Below, one piece after another: positions 15,521 to 23,962 of a stretch of DNA of 64,000 nt. The notes under the pieces are model-generated. The model was not told the DNA's origin. It saw only the letters and a program-made list of their open reading frames with translations, and made no database searches. Each line of letters starts with the position of its first letter. The first letter of the stretch is position 1. The stretch comes from Sellimonas sp963559135 (lineage in GTDB: Bacteria; Bacillota; Clostridia; Lachnospirales; Lachnospiraceae), in assembly GCA_963559135.1 (NCBI GenBank), contig CAUWJP010000009.1:22363-86362 (forward strand), written 5' to 3'. The position numbers were made by a program, and so were the translations under genes.

Positions 15521-15546
15521 CAAAATCGAATAAGGAGGAGAAAATC

Positions 15547-16221
15547 ATGAGAAAAAAAGCCTGTGCTTTAGCGGTTGTATTACTTGCGGGCGTACTGGTT
15601 TGTGTCGGATGCGGCGGAGACTTTGACGCAGCAGGGTATGTACAGGCCGTACTCGATGAGAGACTCCAGGGGGAATTTACGGAGGCATCCAGAATCATGG
15701 ATACATCCGAATATGAATTGAAACAGGATTATGAAGCAGCTGTCGACCAGTTTGTTTATGCATATCTGACATCCGGCTATGAAGAGCTCAGCGACTATAC
15801 GTTGTATGAATATGAGACGCTTGTAAAAGAGATCTTTGGCGTGATGAAATATGATGTGCAGAAGGCGAAGAAGACCAGCTCCAAAGAGTACGAAGTTTCT
15901 GTGGAGATCCAGCCGGTGGATCTGTTTATCAATTATGTGCCTGCATTACAGGATGCAGCCAATGAAATTGAGCAGTCCGCTCAGAATGGAGGATATGAAG
16001 GAACGGATGAAGAAATTCAGGATATGATGCAGTACGACTATTTGTTCAGAGCGTATGATCTTCTGGAAGAATCGTACCTGAATATGCAGTACTCGGATCC
16101 GGAGACCGTGATTGTAAAGGTGGAGGCAGATGACGGAAATACCTATTCTGTCAGCGAGGAAGAATACCAGGCACTTCTGGAACAGTTTTTCCGTATGGAC
16201 GAAGTGGGAAGCGGAAGCTAA
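15547..16221 (+). CDS. Putative lipoprotein, DUF5105-like
   Basis: Secreted lipoprotein of 224 residues. The signal is MRKKACALAVVLLAGVLVC followed by VGCGG, the lipidation cysteine. The mature protein is acidic and helical, with no catalytic motif I can see; it resembles lipoproteins of unknown function common in Clostridia (DUF5105-like, low certainty). ATG 15547 is preceded by AAGGAGG; the open frame continues far upstream but that part is antisense to the CYTH gene and not coding. It stands alone with its own promoter, ahead of tig. Confidence 0.78.
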   Translation: MRKKACALAVVLLAGVLVCVGCGGDFDAAGYVQAVLDERLQGEFTEASRIMDTSEYELKQDYEAAVDQFVYAYLTSGYEELSDYTLYEYETLVKEIFGVMKYDVQKAKKTSSKEYEVSVEIQPVDLFINYVPALQDAANEIEQSAQNGGYEGTDEEIQDMMQYDYLFRAYDLLEESYLNMQYSDPETVIVKVEADDGNTYSVSEEEYQALLEQFFRMDEVGSGS

Positions 16222-16283
16222 GAGTCAAAACTCTGGTTTCCGGCAGAAAACGGCGAAAATCTGAGGAAAAGTAAAGGTAGGAC

Positions 16284-16312
16284 TGGAAATCCGCACAAGA
16301 ATATGGTATACT
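16284..16312 (+). promoter_or_regulatory. Promoter of tig
   Basis: TGGAAA (16284-16289), 17-base spacer, TATACT (16307-16312) with an extended -10 TGG just upstream. Confidence 0.65.
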
Positions 16313-16384
16313 CATACAATCAGTGTAATGTAGATAAGTCTGCCGACTTTTCGCATATACGATAAGATTTAGGAGGAAATGTAA

Positions 16385-17671
16385 ATGAGTTTACAAGTAG
16401 AGAAACTGGAACACAACATGGCGAAACTGACAATTGAAGTTTCTGCCGAAGAACTGGAAAAAGCACTCCAGGGAGCTTACAACAAGCAGAAGAAAAACAT
16501 CAGCATCCCAGGATTCCGTAAAGGAAAAGTGCCGCGCCAGATGATCGAAAAAATGTACGGACCGGAAGTTTTCTACGATGATGCTGCAAATCAGCTGATT
16601 CCGGAAGCATACGGAAAAGTATATGATGAAGAGGATCTTGAGATCGTATCACAGCCGAAGATTGATATCGTACAGATTGAAAAAGGCAAACCATTTATTT
16701 TTACAGCTGAGGTAGCTTTAAAGCCGGAAGTTACATTAGGAGAATACAAAGGATTAAAGGTTGAAAAGATTTCCAACCGCGTAACACAGAAAGAGATCGA
16801 AGCAAAACTTGTTGAAGAGCAGGAAAAGAATGCAAGAACAGTTTCTGTGACAGACCGTCCGGTTCAGGATAAAGACGAAGTTGTACTTGACTTTGAAGGA
16901 TTTGTTGACGGTGTTGCTTTTGAAGGCGGAAAAGGAGAAAACTATCCGCTTACAATCGGTTCCGGAGCATTTATCCCGGGATTTGAAGAGCAGTTGATCG
17001 GTGCAAACCTGGAAGAAGAAAAAGAAGTGAATGTAAAATTCCCGGAAGAGTACCATGCAAAAGACCTGGCAGGAAAAGAAGCAGTCTTCAAATGTACAGT
17101 GCATGAGATCAAAGTAAAAGAACTTCCAGAACTGGATGACGAGTTCGCATCCGAAGTTTCCGAGTTTGAGACTCTGGACGCTTATAAAGCTGACATCAAG
17201 GCAAAGATCAAAGAACAGAAGATCGCAGAAGGCAAGAGAAAACAGGAAGACAAGGCAGTAGAGGAAGCTGTTGCAAACGCACAGATGGATATTCCGGATG
17301 CTATGGTTGATACAGAAGTAAGACAGATGGCGAATGATTTTGCACAGAGATTACAGCAGCAGGGACTGACTCTTGACCAGTACTTCCAGTTTACAGGAAT
17401 GACAGCTGAGAAGATGACAGAAGAGCTGAAACCGCAGGCATTAAAGAGAATTCAGACAAGACTTGTTCTGGAAGCGATCGTAAAAGCAGAAAACATCGAA
17501 ATCAGCGATGAAAAGATTGATGAGGAAATCCAGAAAATGGCTGACGCTTACAAGATGGAGGCGGATAAGCTGAAGGAATTCATGGGAGAAAAAGAAAAAG
17601 AACAGATGAAACTGGACATGGCTGTTCAGGAAGCAGTTACATTCCTTGTTGATAATGCGGTAGAAGAATAA
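16385..17671 (+). CDS. tig: Trigger factor
   Basis: Ribosome-bound chaperone and peptidyl-prolyl isomerase that meets nascent chains at the exit tunnel. 428 residues. The N-terminal ribosome-binding domain contains the signature loop GFRKGKVPRQMIEKMYG. A central FKBP-type domain (about 150-240) includes DEVVLDFEGFVDGVAF and IPGFEEQLIGA. A long helical C-terminal domain completes it. It is followed by clpP 29 bases later, the usual tig-clpP-clpX order. Confidence 0.98.
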   Translation: MSLQVEKLEHNMAKLTIEVSAEELEKALQGAYNKQKKNISIPGFRKGKVPRQMIEKMYGPEVFYDDAANQLIPEAYGKVYDEEDLEIVSQPKIDIVQIEKGKPFIFTAEVALKPEVTLGEYKGLKVEKISNRVTQKEIEAKLVEEQEKNARTVSVTDRPVQDKDEVVLDFEGFVDGVAFEGGKGENYPLTIGSGAFIPGFEEQLIGANLEEEKEVNVKFPEEYHAKDLAGKEAVFKCTVHEIKVKELPELDDEFASEVSEFETLDAYKADIKAKIKEQKIAEGKRKQEDKAVEEAVANAQMDIPDAMVDTEVRQMANDFAQRLQQQGLTLDQYFQFTGMTAEKMTEELKPQALKRIQTRLVLEAIVKAENIEISDEKIDEEIQKMADAYKMEADKLKEFMGEKEKEQMKLDMAVQEAVTFLVDNAVEE

Positions 17672-17700
17672 GAGACATAAATAATAAGGAGGCATGTTGC

Positions 17701-18282
17701 ATGAGTTTAGTACCTTATGTCATTGAGCAGACAAGCCGTGGAGAGCGTTCATACGACATCTACTCAAGACTTTTAAAAGACAGAATCATTTTTCTGGACG
17801 GTGAAGTAAATGATGCTTCAGCGAGTGTGATTGTTGCACAGCTCCTGTTCCTGGAAGCAGAAGATCCGGGTAAGGATATCAACTTATACATCAACAGTCC
17901 AGGCGGTTCTGTGACGGCAGGTCTGGCAATTTATGATACGATGCAGTACATCAAGTGTGATGTGTCTACGATCTGTATTGGAATGGCTGCAAGTATGGGA
18001 TCATTCCTTCTTTCCGGAGGAACAAAAGGAAAACGTCTTGCACTTCCGAATGCTGAGATCATGATTCATCAGCCGTCAGGCGGTGCACAGGGTCAGGCGA
18101 CAGAGATACAGATTGCAGCAGAGCATATTCTGAAAACCCGCCAGAAGTTAAATGAAATTCTGGCAGCAAATACCGGGCAGACACTGGAGACGATCAGCCG
18201 AGATACTGATCGTGACAATTTCATGTCTGCTGAGGAAGCAAAAGAATACGGTTTAATTGATGAGGTCATCACGAGCCGGTAA
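17701..18282 (+). CDS. clpP: ATP-dependent Clp protease proteolytic subunit
   Basis: Serine protease that forms the two-ring, 14-subunit barrel of the Clp system. 193 residues. The catalytic triad is visible as Ser98 (GMAASMGS), His123 (MIHQPSGG) and Asp172. Other family motifs include NSPGGSVTAG. It lies between trigger factor and its unfoldase ClpX, and they very likely work together. A GGAGG ribosome site precedes ATG 17701. Confidence 0.98.
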   Translation: MSLVPYVIEQTSRGERSYDIYSRLLKDRIIFLDGEVNDASASVIVAQLLFLEAEDPGKDINLYINSPGGSVTAGLAIYDTMQYIKCDVSTICIGMAASMGSFLLSGGTKGKRLALPNAEIMIHQPSGGAQGQATEIQIAAEHILKTRQKLNEILAANTGQTLETISRDTDRDNFMSAEEAKEYGLIDEVITSR

Positions 18283-18326
18283 AGGGGAAACAAGGGGCTG
18301 TCCCATGTGCTTGGGGCATCCCCTTT
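18281..18326 (+). terminator. Hairpin between clpP and clpX
   Basis: AAAGGGGA and TCCCCTTT arms with a second inner stem. Almost no T-tract follows, so partial termination or mRNA protection is as likely as full termination. Confidence 0.35.
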
Positions 18327-18373
18327 CCGTGTTTCATAATATAATGCGGAAAGTATATAAATGAGGTGTGAGA

Positions 18374-19624
18374 ATGGCTTTAAAAGAAGATGTGGTAAGA
18401 TGTTCCTTCTGTAATAAGACACAGTCACAGGTGCGCAAGCTGATTGCGGGACCGAACGGTGCTTACATCTGTGATGAATGTATTGAGATCTGTGCCGAAA
18501 TTATAGAGGAAGAATTCGAATATGAGAGCGAAGATAACGGGCTTGGAGAGATTAATCTCTTAAAGCCGGAGGAAATAAAGAGCTTCCTGGATGACTATGT
18601 TATTGGTCAGGAGGAGGCAAAGAAGGTTCTTTCCGTTGCTGTTTACAATCATTATAAACGGATCAAAGCGGAAAAGGATCTGGGAGTGGAGCTGCAGAAA
18701 AGCAATATTCTTATGCTTGGACCAACCGGAAGCGGAAAGACGCTTCTTGCGCAGACACTTGCAAAAGTGTTGAATGTGCCGTTTGCGATTGCAGATGCCA
18801 CAACATTGACAGAAGCAGGATATGTCGGAGAAGATGTGGAAAATATTCTTCTGAAGATTATCCAGGCTGCTGACGGTGATATTGAAAGAGCAGAATACGG
18901 AATTATTTATATCGATGAGATCGACAAGATTACGAGAAAATCTGAAAATCCATCCATCACAAGAGATGTATCAGGAGAAGGTGTACAGCAGGCGCTTCTG
19001 AAGATCATTGAAGGTACGATTGCATCCGTGCCTCCGCAAGGCGGCAGAAAGCACCCGCATCAGGAACTGTATCAGATTGATACTTCCAACATCCTTTTCA
19101 TCTGCGGCGGAGCATTTGAGGGAATCGATAAGATCATCGAAAAGAGAATCGATCAGAAGTCTATCGGATTCAATGCAGAGATCGCATCCAACCATGAGGA
19201 TAATCTGGACAGACTGTTAAATCAGGTACTGCCGCAGGATCTGGTTAAGTTCGGTCTCATTCCGGAATTTGTCGGACGTGTTCCAGTAGTTGTTGCACTT
19301 GAATCTCTTGACAGGGAAGCTCTGATTCAGATTCTGACAGAGCCAAAGAGTTCGATTGTGAAGCAGTATCAGAAGCTGATGGAGCTGGACGGAGTCAGCC
19401 TGCATTTTGACAAGGAGGCTCTGGAGGCCATTGCGGACCGTTCCATTGCAAGAAATACCGGGGCCAGAGGATTAAGGGCAATTATGGAAAATGTCATGAT
19501 GGATATCATGTACAGAGCCCCATCGGATGAAACGCTGAAAACCTGCATCATTACAAAAGATGCTGTAGAGGGGAAGAGCCTGCCAAAGACCGAGCATGAA
19601 GAACGCAAATCTGAAAGTGCATAA
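18374..19624 (+). CDS. clpX: Clp protease ATP-binding unfoldase ClpX
   Basis: AAA+ unfoldase that feeds tagged proteins to ClpP. 416 residues. The N-terminal C4 zinc-binding domain reads CSFCNKTQSQVRKL and later CDECIEIC. Walker A is GPTGSGKTLLAQTLA, Walker B is IIYIDEIDKI, and the pore loop is GYVGED. The ClpP-binding IGF-type loop appears as KSIGFNAE. ATG 18374 is chosen (GAGG 7 bases upstream) over GTG 18368, which would overlap the ribosome site. A strong terminator follows. Confidence 0.98.
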   Translation: MALKEDVVRCSFCNKTQSQVRKLIAGPNGAYICDECIEICAEIIEEEFEYESEDNGLGEINLLKPEEIKSFLDDYVIGQEEAKKVLSVAVYNHYKRIKAEKDLGVELQKSNILMLGPTGSGKTLLAQTLAKVLNVPFAIADATTLTEAGYVGEDVENILLKIIQAADGDIERAEYGIIYIDEIDKITRKSENPSITRDVSGEGVQQALLKIIEGTIASVPPQGGRKHPHQELYQIDTSNILFICGGAFEGIDKIIEKRIDQKSIGFNAEIASNHEDNLDRLLNQVLPQDLVKFGLIPEFVGRVPVVVALESLDREALIQILTEPKSSIVKQYQKLMELDGVSLHFDKEALEAIADRSIARNTGARGLRAIMENVMMDIMYRAPSDETLKTCIITKDAVEGKSLPKTEHEERKSESA

Positions 19625-19637
19625 TAGACAGAATAAG

Positions 19638-19668
19638 AAAGGTGCAGGTAATTCTACCTGCACCTTTT
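19638..19668 (+). terminator. Strong intrinsic terminator after clpX
   Basis: Perfect 13-bp stem AAAGGTGCAGGTA / TACCTGCACCTTT with loop ATTC, ending in a T-rich run. It separates clpX from lon, though lon begins only about 20 bases later. Confidence 0.88.
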
Positions 19669-19687
19669 ATAAAATACGGAGGAATTA

Positions 19688-22018
19688 ATGACAGAACAAA
19701 TCAATCAAATACCAATGGTGCCGATTCGGGGACTCACTGTCTTCCCGGGGATGGCAGTGCATTTTGATGTTGTCAGGATCAAATCCATGGAAAGTGTTCA
19801 GCAGGCAATGCTTGCAGGGCAGGAAGTGTTCCTGATCAGGCAGAAAGAAGAAAAAGCTGAAGAGCCGGCGAAAGAAGAGCTTTGCCGTACCGGTGTGTTG
19901 GCTGAAATCCGGCAGGTCGTGAGAGTACCTCAAAAAGGACTCAGAGTGATAGTTTACGGCGAAAAGCGTGCAGTGTTAAGAGAGATGCGGGAAGCGGAGG
20001 GATACTGGGAGGCAGATATTTCCATCTGTCCTGAAAAGCGTCCCGAGCTTCCGGAAGGCGTTTCCCTGGAAGGAATGAAAAAGATTCTGATGGATGCCCT
20101 GAAGCTGTATGTGAGAAAGACGAAACGTGTTCCGGAAGGAGTGATCCGGGATATTCTGAAACTGGACGATGTCTATGAAATGGCAGGAGAAGCAGCAGCC
20201 GGGATCGGACTGGATTCCGCTGCCCTTCAGAAACTGTTAGATGAGGATGATCTTTTGGAGCGATTCTATCTGCTCGTTGCCAAAATCGAAGAGGATACAC
20301 GCGCTGCAGATATCACTGCGGAGATTGAAAAGAAAGTCAGAGAGCGGATTGACAAAGGCCAGCGGGAATATATTCTGAGAGAACAGTTAAAATATATCCG
20401 GGAGGAACTGGGAGAGGACGGGACACTGTCCGATGCGGAAGAGTTTGAAAAAGCAGAGAAGAAAATGCAGGCTCCGGAGGAAGTACACGAGAAAGTGACA
20501 AAAGAAATCCGCCGGTTTAAAAATGCGGTAAATAACCCGACCGAGGCAGGAGTCATCCGTACTTATCTGGAGACGATGCTGGAAATGCCATGGGATAAAA
20601 GGGCGGATGAGTATACCGACATGGAGCATGCCAAAGCGATTCTCGAGGCAGAGCATTATGGATTAAAAGAAGTCAAAGAACGGGTGTTGGAATATCTGGC
20701 AGTCCGGGAACTGACAAAACGAAGCGGATCTTCCATTTTGTGCCTTGTGGGACCTCCGGGAACCGGAAAAACATCCATTGCAAAATCCCTGGCGGAGTCC
20801 ATGAAGAAACCCTATGTAAGAATCTCCCTGGGAGGTGTCAGAGATGAGGCAGAGATCAGGGGCCACAGGAAGACATATGTAGGAGCGATGCCGGGAAGAA
20901 TTGCAGATGGACTTCGGAAAGCCGGAGTAAAAAATCCGGTGATGCTTCTGGATGAGATTGACAAGGTGAGCTCAGATTATAATAAAGGGGATACGTTCTC
21001 CGCTCTTCTGGAAGTTCTGGATTCAGAGCAGAACAAAAAGTTCCGGGATCATTATCTGGAAGTGCCGTTGGATCTTTCGGAAGTTGTCTTTGTAACAACA
21101 GCCAATACGCTTCAGACGATTCCAAGACCGCTTCTTGACAGAATGGAAATCATTTCGGTTTCCAGCTATACGGAAAATGAAAAGATGCACATTGCAAAAG
21201 AGCATCTGATGAAAAAGCAGCTGGAACGCCATGGGCTGGAAGGTGGACTTCTCAGTATTTCGGACGGAGCTCTGTGGAAAATCATCCGCAATTATACGAA
21301 AGAGGCGGGTGTCCGTACACTGGAGCGTACCATCGGCGAGCTGTGCAGAAAGGCGGCCAAGGAAATTCTGGAGTCCGGGAAAAAGCGGGTACGCATCACG
21401 GAACGTAACCTGGGACAGTATCTTGGAAAGGAAAAATACCATTATCATATGGCAAACAGCCAGGACGAAGTAGGAATTGTGACCGGTCTTGCATGGACAA
21501 GTGTTGGAGGGGATACACTTCAGATTGAGGTTAATGTTCTATCAGGAAAAGGGAAACTTCTTTTGACAGGACAGATGGGGGATGTCATGAAAGAGTCCGC
21601 TCAGGCCGGAATCAGTTATATCCGTTCCATCAGCAACCGTTGCGGAATCGAGGATGACTTTTTTGAAAACCATGACATTCATGTACATATTCCGGAAGGG
21701 GCAGTGCCAAAGGATGGACCGTCTGCGGGTATTACGATGGCCACGGCGATCCTTTCCGCAGTGACCGGGAAAAAGGTTCGCGCGGATGTGGCGATGACAG
21801 GAGAGATTACGCTTCGAGGAAGAGTGCTTCCGATCGGAGGATTAAAAGAAAAACTGCTGGCAGCGAAAAACGCAGGTGTGCGGTGTGTGCTTGTACCATC
21901 CGAAAATCAGGCGGATGTGGAGGAAATCTCTAAAGAAATCACAAAAGGACTGGATATCCGGTTCGTTTCCCGGATGGAAGAGGTATTAAACACGGTACTT
22001 GTAGAAAAAATAGAATAG
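19688..22018 (+). CDS. lon: Lon protease (endopeptidase La)
   Basis: ATP-dependent serine protease for misfolded and regulatory proteins. 776 residues. The N-terminal substrate-binding domain begins IPMVPIRGLTVFPGM. The AAA+ domain has GPPGTGKTSIAKSLA (Walker A) and VMLLDEIDKV (Walker B). The C-terminal protease domain has the Ser in PKDGPSAGITMATA and the Lys in GGLKEKLLAAKNAG. It follows the clpX terminator closely, so it either has its own promoter or relies on read-through. engB follows 11 bases later. Confidence 0.98.
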   Translation: MTEQINQIPMVPIRGLTVFPGMAVHFDVVRIKSMESVQQAMLAGQEVFLIRQKEEKAEEPAKEELCRTGVLAEIRQVVRVPQKGLRVIVYGEKRAVLREMREAEGYWEADISICPEKRPELPEGVSLEGMKKILMDALKLYVRKTKRVPEGVIRDILKLDDVYEMAGEAAAGIGLDSAALQKLLDEDDLLERFYLLVAKIEEDTRAADITAEIEKKVRERIDKGQREYILREQLKYIREELGEDGTLSDAEEFEKAEKKMQAPEEVHEKVTKEIRRFKNAVNNPTEAGVIRTYLETMLEMPWDKRADEYTDMEHAKAILEAEHYGLKEVKERVLEYLAVRELTKRSGSSILCLVGPPGTGKTSIAKSLAESMKKPYVRISLGGVRDEAEIRGHRKTYVGAMPGRIADGLRKAGVKNPVMLLDEIDKVSSDYNKGDTFSALLEVLDSEQNKKFRDHYLEVPLDLSEVVFVTTANTLQTIPRPLLDRMEIISVSSYTENEKMHIAKEHLMKKQLERHGLEGGLLSISDGALWKIIRNYTKEAGVRTLERTIGELCRKAAKEILESGKKRVRITERNLGQYLGKEKYHYHMANSQDEVGIVTGLAWTSVGGDTLQIEVNVLSGKGKLLLTGQMGDVMKESAQAGISYIRSISNRCGIEDDFFENHDIHVHIPEGAVPKDGPSAGITMATAILSAVTGKKVRADVAMTGEITLRGRVLPIGGLKEKLLAAKNAGVRCVLVPSENQADVEEISKEITKGLDIRFVSRMEEVLNTVLVEKIE

Positions 22019-22029
22019 GAGGGATAAGA

Positions 22030-22635
22030 ATGGTAATTAAAGAGGTTACTTTGGAGACTGTGTGCGGAATTACCAGTAAACTTCCGGCCAATGATAAGCC
22101 GGAAATTGCATTTGCGGGCAAGTCCAATGTAGGGAAATCCTCTCTGATTAATGCCCTGATGAACCGGAAGTCTATGGCCAGAATTTCAGCCACACCTGGA
22201 AAGACTCAGACAATCAACTTTTATAATATTAACCGGGAGATGTATCTGGTTGACCTTCCGGGGTACGGATACGCTAAAGTTTCTGAGAAAGAAAAGGAAG
22301 CATGGGGAAAAATGATTGAGCGGTACCTGCATCAGTCTACCATGCTCAAGGCGGTGTTCCTTTTGATCGATATCCGACACGAACCGTCTAAAAACGATAA
22401 GATGATGTACGACTGGATTTTGCATCAAGGTTATGAGCCGGTAATTATTGCTACGAAGCTTGATAAGATCAAGAAAAGTCAGGTATCAAAGCAGCTCAAG
22501 GTGATCAGAGAAGGGCTGAAGCTGGTAAGCGGCACGAAAGTGATTCCGTTTTCCGCAAAAACCAAGCAGGGAAGAGAGGAAATCTGGGAGTTTGCCGAGT
22601 CCAGGCTGTTTGAAGTTGACAGTAAGGAGGAATAG
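22030..22635 (+). CDS. engB: Ribosome biogenesis GTP-binding protein EngB/YsxC
   Basis: Essential small GTPase needed for late 50S subunit assembly. 201 residues. G1 is AGKSNVGKSSLINAL, G3 is DLPGYGYAKVS, and G4 is ATKLDKIKKSQ. It is immediately downstream of lon, as in many Firmicutes. The last codons contain the AAGGAGG ribosome site of the next gene, so the two are probably translated together. Confidence 0.97.
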   Translation: MVIKEVTLETVCGITSKLPANDKPEIAFAGKSNVGKSSLINALMNRKSMARISATPGKTQTINFYNINREMYLVDLPGYGYAKVSEKEKEAWGKMIERYLHQSTMLKAVFLLIDIRHEPSKNDKMMYDWILHQGYEPVIIATKLDKIKKSQVSKQLKVIREGLKLVSGTKVIPFSAKTKQGREEIWEFAESRLFEVDSKEE

Positions 22636-22636
22636 G

Positions 22637-23782
22637 ATGCGGGAAGACGCAGACGGAATGAAAAAAGATACAAGGCCGTACTGGAAAGTTGCCGCGAGCC
22701 TCTTTTTCAGTCTTCTGGGGACGATTTTGTTTATCGTGATCGGTGTTCAGGCGATCGGATTTTTCATGCCTTTTGTCATTGGGTGGTTTATTGCGTATCT
22801 GGCCTATCCGCTTGTGGGGTGGATGGAGAGCAGAGTGAAGATTAAGAAAAAACTGGGATCTGCGCTGATCATCATTCTGGTGATTGCCATTGTGGCAGGC
22901 CTCGGATATCTGGGAATTGTAAAGCTGATCCGGGAAATCCAGATGGCACTCACCAATGCGCCGGATCTATATCAAGATTTGGAAGCAGGATTACGAGAGA
23001 TCGGAGCCCGATTTCAGGGAGTTTATAAAATGTTGCCGGAGAATATCCAAAGCGGCTGGAACAGTCTGATTCAGAATATGGATGAAAAAGCGGGAAGTGT
23101 GATTGCAGGAATCGGGAACCCGGCTGTGGAAGCAACAGGGAACGTGGTGAAACGGATTCCAGGTATTCTTGTGTCTGTTATTGTAGCTCTTGTTTCGGCC
23201 TATTTTTTCACAGCCCAGAGAGAAGAGATTATACAATGGAGTAAAAAAGTGGCGCCTAAGGCGATCGAAGCGAGAATGTCCATTGTAATGTACAACTTGA
23301 AATATGCGGTGGGAGGCTATTTTAAGGCACAGTTTAAAATCATGGTGGTTGTTGGCTTGATACTTCTGTGCGGATTTCTGATTCTAGGAGTGGATTATGC
23401 GTTTCTTCTTGCTATTCTGATTGCCTTTTTGGATCTTCTGCCATTTTTTGGAACCGGAACTGCATTGATTCCGTGGGCTGTATATAAATTTTTTGTGATG
23501 GATATCAAAACGGCGGTGGCACTTCTGATTATTTATGGCATTACGCAGCTGGTCAGACAGATTATCCAGCCGAAACTGGTAGGGGACAGTATCGGGCTCA
23601 GCCCGCTTCTTACATTGCTTCTTCTGTATGCCGGATATCGGGTAGGAGGTCTGCTTGGAATGATTGTGGCAGTTCCGATTGGAATGATTATTTTGAATTT
23701 GTATAAAGCAGGGGCTTTTGATTATATTCTGGATGACGTCAAAATCCTGATCAGAGGAATTGCATCCTTGCGGGAACCGTAG
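22637..23782 (+). CDS. AI-2E/PerM-family membrane protein
   Basis: Polytopic membrane protein of 381 residues with about eight hydrophobic segments and the family-typical central soluble stretch (about 85-160). The AI-2E family includes transporters and exporters of varied or unknown substrates; autoinducer-2 export is known only for a few members, so no substrate is assigned. ATG 22637 has AAGGAGG (22623-22629) 7 bases upstream, inside the end of engB. It is last of the lon-engB group and is followed by a strong terminator. Confidence 0.85.
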   Translation: MREDADGMKKDTRPYWKVAASLFFSLLGTILFIVIGVQAIGFFMPFVIGWFIAYLAYPLVGWMESRVKIKKKLGSALIIILVIAIVAGLGYLGIVKLIREIQMALTNAPDLYQDLEAGLREIGARFQGVYKMLPENIQSGWNSLIQNMDEKAGSVIAGIGNPAVEATGNVVKRIPGILVSVIVALVSAYFFTAQREEIIQWSKKVAPKAIEARMSIVMYNLKYAVGGYFKAQFKIMVVVGLILLCGFLILGVDYAFLLAILIAFLDLLPFFGTGTALIPWAVYKFFVMDIKTAVALLIIYGITQLVRQIIQPKLVGDSIGLSPLLTLLLLYAGYRVGGLLGMIVAVPIGMIILNLYKAGAFDYILDDVKILIRGIASLREP

Positions 23783-23809
23783 TACAGGCAGAGATACATG
23801 AAACAATGT

Positions 23810-23855
23810 GACAGGTGATTTTCAGTACAACTTGAAAATTGCCTGTCCTTTTTTT
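23810..23855 (+). terminator. Intrinsic terminator after the AI-2E family gene
   Basis: GACAGGTGATTTTCA and TGAAAATTGCCTGTC form a 15-bp stem with two wobble pairs, followed by a run of seven T. Confidence 0.88.
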
Positions 23856-23894
23856 CGGCATTTGGCCGAATTTAGGCAGTGGGGACAAGTTTCA

Positions 23895-23923
23895 TTGCTG
23901 GAAAAACGGGAGAATGATATAAT
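23895..23923 (+). promoter_or_regulatory. Promoter of the FGGY kinase gene
   Basis: TTGCTG (23895-23900), 17-base spacer, TATAAT (23918-23923). Confidence 0.65.
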
Positions 23924-23935
23924 AGTACCAAAATG

Positions 23936-23945
23936 GAAACGTTTC
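23936..23945 (+). promoter_or_regulatory. LacI/CcpA-type operator
   Basis: GAAACGTTTC, a perfect palindrome with the central CG typical of LacI-family sites, lies just after the -10 box near the transcript start. It could be a catabolite-responsive element bound by CcpA or a site for a local sugar regulator. Confidence 0.55.
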
Positions 23946-23962
23946 ATAAAGGAGGAAAGCAT

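Noticed and set aside
14986..15546. Long N-terminal extension of the lipoprotein at 15547
   Set aside because: It overlaps the CYTH gene antisense, lacks a ribosome site and would bury the signal peptide.
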